DNA from: Nostoc parmelioides FACHB-3921
GTDB taxonomy: Bacteria > Cyanobacteriota > Cyanobacteriia > Cyanobacteriales > Nostocaceae
Direction of reading: 5' to 3'
Assembly: GCF_014696625.1 (NCBI RefSeq)
Contig: NZ_JACJQL010000004.1
Coordinates: forward strand, 124,001-188,000
DNA: 64,000 nt
Under the pieces are notes generated by a model that was not told the DNA's origin, ran no database searches, and worked only from the letters and a program-made list of their open reading frames with translations. The translations under genes and the position numbers were made by a program. Numbering within the stretch: the first letter of the stretch is position 1; each line of letters opens with the position of its first letter. Positions 18,094-26,700 of this stretch are shown in pieces.

Positions 18094-18984
18094 TCAAGCG
18101 GGGACAGTTTTGGCTAAATCATCACCAGCAATAATGGTTGACATGAAAGTATATTTGTTATTCAACTGGTAGCGACGGTCTTGTTTAATGATCTGCATAA
18201 ATTCTCTATGTCCCTGACGAGTTTGTCCTACCAAACAACCAGCACTGGCTTTATCAACGAATTTATTGTCATAACCCCAATGTTGATTAATTCCGAAATG
18301 AGAACCAATATCTTCAGGATCTCCAGTCCGAAATCCATCTTTATTACGATCGCGATGTACTTTAACTACACGAGTTTGAACCAGTGCTTCGTGAGGTTCA
18401 GAGTTACCATGCGTTCCTACTTGCCAAGATTGATACTGCCCAAATGCAATTCTCGCTGCACCTTGGGGATTCATAGGCTTGACGACTGTGTAATGATGTC
18501 CTGGTTCTGTGGTAGCTAGCCAGTTACCCACAATTTGCGGAATTCCCGTAGCGATTTCAATCACAATCCGGCGATCGTTCCATTCATTGAATTTATCAGC
18601 ATTGGGTACACCATCAGCGTTAGCACCTTCAATATACACAACGTTGTATCTCTGTTTACCTCTAGCAACAAAGTAATCTTTACTTTGCATATACTTAATA
18701 ATTCTGCTAGCTAAATTATTACTCAACTGCAAAGGAATAACTTCTTTAACTTCCATTAAAGCTTGGATAGTTGCTTTACCTAGAACCGCCTCTTCTATTT
18801 TCATGAGTGATTGGAAGTCTTGGAGTGCCTGAGTAGAAAACCGTCCAAATTTACCATCAGCAGGTGGATCTAATAAACCTAAGTCAATTAATTGTTTTTG
18901 CACTTCTTTTGCTAGTTCAGAGTTATTTTCTAAATTCTCTAAACTAACATTTTCTTGTGTACCTATTATTTCTGCTAATTGCAT
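18094..18984 (-). CDS. Peptidoglycan-binding domain protein with possible YkuD-like catalytic region
   Basis: This 296-residue protein has a peptidoglycan-binding type 1 domain at about residues 27-68 (LIDLGLLDPPADGKFGRFS, then TQALQDFQS). The rest is a globular domain. Near residue 230 it has SHFGINQHWG, followed by ASAGCLVGQTRQGHREFM. A His region followed by Ser-x-Gly-Cys resembles the L,D-transpeptidase active site, but the family is not certain. No signal peptide is seen, so export would need another route. AGAGGAT lies before the ATG. It is next to another predicted wall enzyme on the same strand, with a terminator between them. Confidence 0.7.
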   Translation of the reverse strand: MQLAEIIGTQENVSLENLENNSELAKEVQKQLIDLGLLDPPADGKFGRFSTQALQDFQSLMKIEEAVLGKATIQALMEVKEVIPLQLSNNLASRIIKYMQSKDYFVARGKQRYNVVYIEGANADGVPNADKFNEWNDRRIVIEIATGIPQIVGNWLATTEPGHHYTVVKPMNPQGAARIAFGQYQSWQVGTHGNSEPHEALVQTRVVKVHRDRNKDGFRTGDPEDIGSHFGINQHWGYDNKFVDKASAGCLVGQTRQGHREFMQIIKQDRRYQLNNKYTFMSTIIAGDDLAKTVPA

Positions 18985-19098
18985 GGATGTAATCCTCTAG
19001 TTGAATTTCCTTGATATCGCCAACCAATATTTTGAATGGCTGTTATTTTTTAATAGTTGTATTGTTAAGTGACTTATGCACTTATAACTAATTAATCA

Positions 19099-19131
19099 AA
19101 AGATACCAGGACAAAAAGTCCTGGTATCTTT
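19099..19131. terminator. Perfect 14-bp stem hairpin terminator
   Basis: AAAGATACCAGGAC pairs with GTCCTGGTATCTTT around an A5 loop. It lies 29 bases after the stop of the minus-strand gene at 19160-19756. Confidence 0.75.
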
Positions 19132-19159
19132 AAAGATTTAAACTAAAGCTATAGGATAT

Positions 19160-19756
19160 TTATTTGATTTCAGGTAACAATAGTTTTAAGATGGCGGCTG
19201 CTCCCACTTGCTCAGAAATAGCATCAGCACTCCACTTATTATCAGCAACATATTTACCTTTAGTGTAGTGATGCGTACCACTCCAGAGATAAGGCGTTAG
19301 CACATCTGGATGATGCTGTCTATAACCAAAACCATTGTAAAGTTCGAGCCGCCATAACTGAGCAGGAATACTCCAATCTTGCGCTTTATGGAAATCTTTC
19401 ATAATCAGTGCATCTGCTGCACTTTCTTCCCAAGAATAGCCAATATCCCAACCATTTTTAGGGGGATTTAGTGGGCGTTCTTTGGGAACATTATGAGTCC
19501 TAGCTTTCAGCGAATCACCATTATGAAGATGACTGTTAAAGTTTAAAGATGCCTCCATGTTATGGATACAGCCGATAAAATACCAAGGAATATTAGTTGC
19601 TGAAGCTACGCTTTCATAGCGATCGCGTTTCGCTTGAATGTTCAAGACAACTTTTTTAGTCCGTTCTAGCCACTCAGGTCTAATCTGACAGCTATTCCAC
19701 AGGTTTTCATACTCTGGTTTGAGGACAGAAAGTCTCGTAATGTTAATTGATTGCAT
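19160..19756 (-). CDS. Predicted lysozyme-like muralytic enzyme
   Basis: This 198-residue protein has no signal peptide. The segment IPWYFIGCIHNMEASLNFNS (residues about 55-74) has the shape of a lysozyme/transglycosylase active site, with a Glu in a helix just before a Ser-Asn region. It is followed by HLHNGDSLKARTHNVPKERP, a motif seen in phage-like and bacterial lysozyme-fold proteins. The tail (WSADAISEQVGAAAILKLL) is helical. The predicted action is cutting of glycan strands in peptidoglycan. It could serve wall remodelling, septum work or lysis. It shares strand and theme with the peptidoglycan-binding gene next to it. Confidence 0.72.
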   Translation of the reverse strand: MQSINITRLSVLKPEYENLWNSCQIRPEWLERTKKVVLNIQAKRDRYESVASATNIPWYFIGCIHNMEASLNFNSHLHNGDSLKARTHNVPKERPLNPPKNGWDIGYSWEESAADALIMKDFHKAQDWSIPAQLWRLELYNGFGYRQHHPDVLTPYLWSGTHHYTKGKYVADNKWSADAISEQVGAAAILKLLLPEIK

Positions 19757-20105
19757 GGTATCAGTTGATTAATAGAATGAAGATATTTGACAAAATCTTA
19801 TCGTTCTGAATCAGATTCAGATTCTGCCGAACACTGATTTTATAGGTGTTATCAAAATCAGCTTATGCAGTATTGTTCTGAGAGGATGTCTTAAAAGTTA
19901 TCTTGTCTGTAGTAAAAAATTTTAGATTACCCTAAATCTAGGGTGTTGACTCTGCGCCTTTTTAGAGGGTCAAAATCCATGCGAAATATAGGTCATTGCG
20001 TTGGGGTAGCGTCTTTAATTGTGTCCGACGACTTATGACACTGCATCAGTTGAAATATCTTGTTTGTATTTATGACTGACCCAAAAATCAATATTGTGAA
20101 AAACT
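19757..20105. other. Divergent promoter region
   Basis: This spacer separates the lysozyme-like gene (minus) from the small membrane protein gene (plus). Apart from short GATTCAGATTCAGATTC repeats near 19812 I see nothing in it. Confidence 0.4.
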
Positions 20106-20318
20106 ATGACCGCTAATGTAATCCGAGCTTTAACCCCTATAGTGTTAGCAGCCATTGGCGGAGCAATTGGTTTTATAGTTCTATTAAACTCTGGAGATAA
20201 AGATTCTGTTAAAGTGACTGCGGGGATGGGATTGGCGGGAACAGCAATAGCTGCCGCAGCCGGACTAGCTCAACCCAATAAAAATCCAAATAAACCTGAA
20301 GAAACACAAGAATCCTAA
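20106..20318 (+). CDS. Small two-segment membrane protein (holin-like in size)
   Basis: This 70-residue protein has a first hydrophobic segment at about residues 9-27 (LTPIVLAAIGGAIGFIVLL), a short charged turn (NSGDKDSVK), a second Ala/Gly-rich segment at about 36-55, and a polar tail (QPNKNPNKPEETQES). Size and layout match small holins and many other short membrane proteins. The interest comes from two predicted wall hydrolases lying divergently next door. No family was recognised, and holin function is only a guess. Confidence 0.6.
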   Translation: MTANVIRALTPIVLAAIGGAIGFIVLLNSGDKDSVKVTAGMGLAGTAIAAAAGLAQPNKNPNKPEETQES

Positions 20319-20500
20319 GCAAGTGGCCAAGGAGTTGAAAACGCCAGGTAATCAGAGAATAGTTCGCCAGCCGAAAACCATCATAGCTAGCCAAATAACC
20401 GCAATTTAGCTGCATATGTTCAAAATGCTGACATTTAGTTATTTAATGCAAGTATGTGACTTAACATCTCACCTAATGCGAGGTAAAGCAGTAAATAAAT

Positions 20501-21946
20501 ATGAATGCTGCATCAATATCAAGGTACTGGACAATTTGGCGTATTAATCTTGCTAATCAACAAGTAGGATATCAACAGTCTGACCTATCTCAAGCACGGG
20601 ATTTTTTTCGGCAACAAGTTCATGATTGCCAAAATGATGACATCCAATCTACCCTGCTAGGTAATTTTTATGCCAATCATCTGGCTGAAAAGGATTTGCT
20701 CAATCGTGGCCTTGCTGGTTTGTGTCTACGGTGCTATGTTTCCTACCCGATTCTGAAAGCCTGTCAAAAAATTGATAGTCTGTTTAGTGGTGAAAAGTCT
20801 TTCAGCTATCAAGATTTATTAAGCTGTGTGCTAGATGATGATGGTAACAGGTTAGTGATTTTGGATAGCGATCGCAAAACTCAATTAGTCTTAGATGAGC
20901 ATGGTGTTCCTCACACAACAACTTATAAATTGTTTACGGTGGAAGTCTTACGCAAGTTTAAGCATGACTCTCAATCAAGTATGAGTCTAGATAATTGGAC
21001 TTACTTGCAAACTAGACAAAATCCAGAACTGAGAAAGTTTCTAGCAGAATTTGGTTTTCAGCATCATAGTGATTGGTCATTATTAAACCGAGTTAGATCC
21101 AAACAACTAGAACTTTTAGCCAAGCGATCGCGCCAATTAATAACGGTATTTCATGCGGTCTACAGACGAGATAGACGTGAAAGAAAACAGATAGAAGTGG
21201 GAAAATGTCCAGATCCCACTATTTCCCAGTTGCAGGAAATGCTGACATATTTGCAAGAACATGACATCATCATCAAGACTACAGATGAGTTAAAAAGAGA
21301 ACTCAAACAAGTAGCAAGTCAACTGCGACAATATGATATTTGGAGTTATAGAGAACCTCTAGAAATTCCAGATCATGATACTGGCATATATAAACCCAGA
21401 AAAGATTTACCCACGGTTTATTACGATGAATCACATTTAGAACAACAAGAAATTATTGAATTTCTACATCAACAATTACAATTAATTTTGTCTGAGGCGA
21501 TATCCCAAGAAATTAGTCAGTCAATTGCCAAGTTACAAAACAGTAAAAGTTACGCTCCGCTAGCTCAAAAGTATCTTCCTGGGTTACAACTATATTACTG
21601 TGATTGTAAGTCTTTAAAGGAAATTCAACTTCTTTTGGGCATGACAAGTTGGGATCAAACACGACGAATATTAAACCCTGGTGAACTTTTGAGTAAAGTA
21701 CGTATATTAACGGTACAGAAACTACTCGATACTATGTTAAAAAAAGCTCATACTAAAGGTTTAACCTCAATTCCTCCTGAACCCGAATATCTGAAAACCT
21801 TGGCTGAACAAATAGAAAATTTTGTTGATGTAGAAGTTTTTATAGAAGCAGGAGAAGAAATTAGAGCCGGCAGAAACCGTTCGCTTGATAGTGTATATGC
21901 TCAAAAACTTCAGAATTACTTGGAAACCCAAATAATTGCTATTTAG
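20501..21946 (+). CDS. Sigma-70-like / HTH protein paired with DUF1822 and CHAT-STAND genes
   Basis: This 481-residue protein is mostly helical and charged. Near the C-terminus (about residues 360-400) the stretch LQLYYCDCKSLKEIQLLLGM, then TSWDQTRRILNPGELLSK, has the pattern of a sigma region 4-like helix-turn-helix (LYY-x-LSLKEI-x-LLG-x-T). Proteins of this kind, often labelled sigma-70-like in cyanobacteria, sit just before a DUF1822 gene and a CHAT-domain gene. The region near 180 (HHSDWSLLNRVRSKQLELL) also matches that group in my memory. The likely role is regulating the two downstream genes, but direct evidence is lacking. The ATG at 20501 is the first in the frame. Confidence 0.65.
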   Translation: MNAASISRYWTIWRINLANQQVGYQQSDLSQARDFFRQQVHDCQNDDIQSTLLGNFYANHLAEKDLLNRGLAGLCLRCYVSYPILKACQKIDSLFSGEKSFSYQDLLSCVLDDDGNRLVILDSDRKTQLVLDEHGVPHTTTYKLFTVEVLRKFKHDSQSSMSLDNWTYLQTRQNPELRKFLAEFGFQHHSDWSLLNRVRSKQLELLAKRSRQLITVFHAVYRRDRRERKQIEVGKCPDPTISQLQEMLTYLQEHDIIIKTTDELKRELKQVASQLRQYDIWSYREPLEIPDHDTGIYKPRKDLPTVYYDESHLEQQEIIEFLHQQLQLILSEAISQEISQSIAKLQNSKSYAPLAQKYLPGLQLYYCDCKSLKEIQLLLGMTSWDQTRRILNPGELLSKVRILTVQKLLDTMLKKAHTKGLTSIPPEPEYLKTLAEQIENFVDVEVFIEAGEEIRAGRNRSLDSVYAQKLQNYLETQIIAI

Positions 21947-22150
21947 CCAACAAAATCACAGCAGTTTACAACTACATGATGTACAAGAATGGGAAATAAA
22001 AAAACACATTTTTACACCTTCTTTACTTTGATTAAGCTCAATAAAAACCGCCTATCTGCAACCGGATATTTTTGTGCAAAACCTGGATAAAAATTGCTGT
22101 ATTTTATATCACGTAGATATTTAATTCAATTGAAATTGAGGAGACAACTA

Positions 22151-23197
22151 ATGATTAATAATCATGATAATACCCATAAAATGAGATTATTATTGCCAGA
22201 ATCAATTTGGTTAGAACCAGAACATTTTGACTCAGCAAAAAACGCCAGTGAGCAGGTAATTGGTGAATTAAAACAGTGGAAAACATATTTAAATGCACTG
22301 GCATCATTAGGATTTACTAAATGGCTCAAAGAACACCTACCAGAACAAATTATCAAACAAAACAATCAAATTATTGATAATTTCACTCATATCCAATTAG
22401 GTGAATTCAAATTTTGTTTAATCGTTACAGAACATCTACTAGATGAACTAGTAAACATACCTGAAGATAATATTATTAAGCCGGAAGCGACCGCTCATTT
22501 ATATGTTGTAGTTGAAGTATTAGAAGAGCAAGCAGAATTAGTTCTTCGAGGGATTTTACGTTACGACCAACTAGTTAGTTATAGAGATAGGATGAATTTA
22601 CAACCAACGACAGGTGGTTATCAACTACCACTAGGGGAATTTGATCCAGAGCCAAATCACATTTTATTTTATTGCCGTTTCTTAGATGCTAATGCGATTC
22701 CTTTACCTGTGTTAACGACCGTCAACAACGAAGATAATTTAATACAATTTTTGCCTAAAACTAAAACTAAATTGAGCCAATGGTTAAGGGGTATTTTTCT
22801 CGATGAATGGCAGTCAATTGCTGCACTAATTAATCCAGATATTAATTTAGCTTTAAATATCAGAAATAATGCTGATAGCATCAAGCGGGGTAAAATTATT
22901 AACTTAGAAATGCAACTTGGCAACTATCCTGTTGTCATGTTGGTCAATATTAAAGAAGAGGCTGAAGAAAAATTACGTGTATTAATCCAGTTGCATCCAA
23001 GCGGCGAAACAAAATTTTTACAGCCTAATCTCAAGCTGACTTTACTATCAAAGGCAGGAAAATCGCTGTGTGAAGTTATATCTAGAAGTCAAGATAGTTA
23101 TATTCAACTTAATCCTTTTCATGGAGAAGTAGGAAAACAGTTTACTATTGAGGTCAGCTTAGACAATATTAGCATTAAAGAAAATTTTGAACTATAG
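22151..23197 (+). CDS. DUF1822 family protein
   Basis: This 348-residue protein begins MINNHDNTHKMRLLLPESIW. I chose the ATG at 22151 because GAGGAG precedes it; a start at 22094 would add 19 residues. The N-terminal part (LLLPESIWLEPEHFDSA, then WKTYLNALASLGFTKWL) is typical of DUF1822, a cyanobacterial family of unknown activity found almost only with CHAT-domain or sigma-like genes. The later part is beta-rich (LYVVVEVLEEQAELVLRGIL; VVMLVNIKEEAEEKLRVLIQ). It may be an adaptor or target of the CHAT protease downstream; that is inference from context. Confidence 0.82.
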   Translation: MINNHDNTHKMRLLLPESIWLEPEHFDSAKNASEQVIGELKQWKTYLNALASLGFTKWLKEHLPEQIIKQNNQIIDNFTHIQLGEFKFCLIVTEHLLDELVNIPEDNIIKPEATAHLYVVVEVLEEQAELVLRGILRYDQLVSYRDRMNLQPTTGGYQLPLGEFDPEPNHILFYCRFLDANAIPLPVLTTVNNEDNLIQFLPKTKTKLSQWLRGIFLDEWQSIAALINPDINLALNIRNNADSIKRGKIINLEMQLGNYPVVMLVNIKEEAEEKLRVLIQLHPSGETKFLQPNLKLTLLSKAGKSLCEVISRSQDSYIQLNPFHGEVGKQFTIEVSLDNISIKENFEL

Positions 23198-23735
23198 GAT
23201 AGATTAATATCATCTTTTCAAGTTTAAATAATTAAATTAATATTTTATTATTAATTAACATATGTAATTATCAAGTATTAGCACTGTCACAAGCAGAAAA
23301 AAATTAATTTTTTTTGTATTGAGAATGTTAATCCTCTGTTGCTTTGTCCTATGGTGTACACACAAATGATTAAATCACTGCCCATCATTTTTTGTAGGGT
23401 GCGTTGTGTGTTGTCGCCTAGCGCAACGCATCATCCAAGATTTTCGGTGCGTTAGGACTAGCGTCCATACAACACCCTACCAGATTAAAACCAATATGGG
23501 TAGTGCTTTCGGACTTGCCAGAAGAATTTACCCGAATAGAATCAAGACTTTAGCACTGACGCATCAATTACAATATTTCGTAACAATGACAATATTATTT
23601 CTTTAAAGATAAAAAACCTACCAATATTCATTAAGAGAAAAGTATCATTTTTACAAAAAATCTAGCATAAATAGGCAAAAAGTCATAAATTCAGGTTGTA
23701 TATAAAAGTAGCTTTACTCAACCTATATAATCATC
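23198..23735. other. Spacer upstream of the CHAT-STAND gene
   Basis: No gene was found. The first and last parts are very AT-rich. The middle carries a MITE-like element at 23394-23480. The CHAT-STAND promoter should lie after it (for example near 23690-23720). Confidence 0.45.
23394..23480. mobile_element. MITE-like 87-bp element
   Basis: The ends are GTAGGGTGCGTTGT and ACAACACCCTAC, which are imperfect inverted repeats. The inside has further short inverted repeats (GCGCAACGCA, GTGCGTTAGG). It has no coding capacity and resembles small non-autonomous elements of Nostoc-type genomes. No target duplication was checked. Confidence 0.5.
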
Positions 23736-26700
23736 ATGAGCAAGATAGTGGTCATAAATTTGGGTAATGGTGATTTGTATACTGGATTTCCCAGCGTGAC
23801 GACTCAACTTTGGTCAGCAGGTCATCATACGCCAGAACAGTTTCTTGGTAGCTTACCATCTGCACCAAATTTGCTAGAACTCTATAGAAATTGGCGTACA
23901 AATTATCAAGCTTTATGTACTCGTCAACCAATGCGTTCTGCATTGTTAGAGGAAGATGACCAACTGGAAATAGAATTAGGCGCGATCACAAACGTGTCTC
24001 TACTCGATTTTGATGAATTGTGTAAACAGCTACGAGATAATATTAATACTTGGCTGAAGTCTGTAGAATTTCTGGAAATTGAAAGAAAATTGCGATCGCA
24101 ACTTAACCGCAATGAAGAAATTCGCGTAATTTTAGAAACCAATGATGACAGCTTACGGCGGCTACCCTGGCATTCCTGGGACTTTTTTCGAGATTATCCC
24201 CAAGCCGAACTAGGACTTTCCCGGACAGAGTATCAACGAAGAGATGCGACACAACCCCTATACAACAGAAACAAAGTCAGAATTTTAGCTATTTTGGGCA
24301 ATAGCCAAGGTATTGACTTGCAAAGAGAAGCCGCTTTTCTGAAAGACTTAAAGCATATCGCCGAAGTTGTCCAGCTAAATCAGCCCTCACGTCAAGAATG
24401 CAACAGACACCTTTGGGACTCTTTAGGTTGGGACATCTTATTTTTTGCAGGTCATAGTCAAAGCCAGGGTGACACAGGCGTAATTTATATCAATGACAAT
24501 CCCATAAACAATAGCCTGACAATTGGAGAATTAGAGGAAGCTCTCACCGCAGCCATTGATAGAGGTTTAAAGTTAGCTATTTTCAACTCCTGTGATGGAC
24601 TGGGATTGGCCAATGCTTTGGGAAAACTGCATATTCCCCAAGTGATTGTCATGCGAGAACCAGTGCCAAATTATGTCGCCCAGCAGTTTTTCCAAAATTT
24701 TCTGGAAGCTTTCGCTATCAAGCGTCAATCTTTATATTTAGCAGTACAACAGGCACGCAGACAGTTACAAGGATTAGAAGATGACTTTCCCTGTGCTTCT
24801 TGGTTGCCCGTAATTTTTCAAAACCCATCTGTAGAACCACCAACTTGGTTGCAATTGGGCGGCATACCCCCTTGTCCGTATCGTGGTTTATTTGCCTTCC
24901 GAGAAGAAGATGCACACTTATTTTTTGGCAGAGAAGAATTCACAGCTGATTTAGTCAAGGCGGTGAAAAGAAAGCGGTTTGTGGCTGTAGTGGGGGCTAG
25001 TGGCAGTGGTAAGTCTAGTTTAGTGTTTGCTGGGTTGACTCCCCAGTTACGACACGACCCGAATGTGCAATGGCAAATCATTTCTTTTCGTCCAGGGAAA
25101 AATCCCTTTGAAGCTTTGGCGACTGCATTAGTGAGTTTACAACAGTGTTGTTCCTCTTTTTCCCTAGAAAACATACTGGAGTTACCAGAAGACAGTACCA
25201 CGACTCGCTTACTAGAATTAGATTTAGCGATCGCCTTAGAGCAAAACAACCAATTACTACACACCATTCTAGAGAAGTTTGTCCAGCATGAATTTGGCAC
25301 TCGTTTACTACTCATAGCAGATCAGTTTGAGGAACTTTACACCCTTTGTCCAGAACCACAACGTCAGCCTTTTTTAGATTTATTACTCAATGCTTATAGT
25401 TTCACTCCCGCCTTCACCATCGTTTTAACTCTGCGGGCTGACTTTTACAGTTATGCTCTTTCTTACCGCCGCTTTAGTGATGCCTTGCAAGAAGCAGTGC
25501 AGAACCTTGGCCCCATGAATAGAAATGAATTGCGTCGGGTGATAGAAGAACCTGCCAAAAAAATGCAGATAGGACTAGAAGCAGGATTAACCAATCAATT
25601 AATCGACGAGATAGACCAACAGCCAGGACATTTACCTTTACTTGAGTTTGCCCTTACCCAGTTATGGTCAAAACAGCAAAATAGGCTCTTAACTCATCAG
25701 GCTTATCAAGAAATTGGTGGTGTAGAAGAAGCCTTGGCTAACCATGCTGAGGCTGTATATGCCCAGTTAAACGAAGCAGACAGGCAAAGGGCGCAACAAA
25801 TCTTTATCCAATTGGTACGTTTAGGAGATGAGACAGAAGCTACCCGACGGTTGACAACTCGTGAGGAAGTGAGGCCAGAAAACTGGGATTTAGTCACACG
25901 TCTAGCTTCTTCACGTCTAGTAGTGACCAACCGTAATGAGTCCACGGCAGAAGAAACAGTAGAAATCGTCCATGAAGCGTTAATTAGAAGCTGGGGACGA
26001 CTGGAACAGTGGCTAATTGTGGATGGTGACTTTCTACGCTGGCGAGAACAATTACGGTTAGCAATTCGCCAATGGGAAAATAGCGGACGTGATCAAGGGG
26101 TGCTATTACGAGGTAAGGCCTTGATAGATGCCCAAGAATGGCAGTTACAACGCGCACAAGAACTCAATACAAATGAAATCAGATTCATTAATCAGAGTAC
26201 GGAACTGAAAGAACTTGAGGTTAAACAGCAGCAGCACAGACGTAAACTAGCGATATCATGCCTAATCACTGGTATAGTTTTAAGCCTTGGTCTGGCTGGG
26301 CTTGCTTTATGGCAAGAACAAAAAGCACGGATTAGTGAAATTAAAGAAACCAGGACATCAGCCGAAGCCTTACTTAATGCAAATCGAGAATTGGATGGGT
26401 TAATTGCCAGTATTAGAGCTGGTAGACGCATCAAAGGAACTGAGGGAATTGATGTCAAAACGCGCACTCAAATTACCGAAACTCTGCAACAGGGCATCAA
26501 CTTTGTCAGAGAAAAAAATCGTTTGGCAGAACATGATGGAATGCTAGAGAGTGTGAGTTTTAGCCCTGATGGTAAATTTATTGCCACCGCCAGCCGAGAT
26601 AAAACAGTCAAAATTTGGAGTCTTGACGGCAAAAAACAGTCAGTCATACTGCGAGAAAATCAAGGAAAGGGTTTCAATAGTGTCGCCTTCAGCCCAGACG

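Noticed and set aside
18094..20318. Prophage remnant
   Set aside because: No integrase, terminase, capsid or tail gene and no tRNA-border repeat was seen; tRNA-Phe at 17497 has no second copy of its 3' end nearby that I could find.
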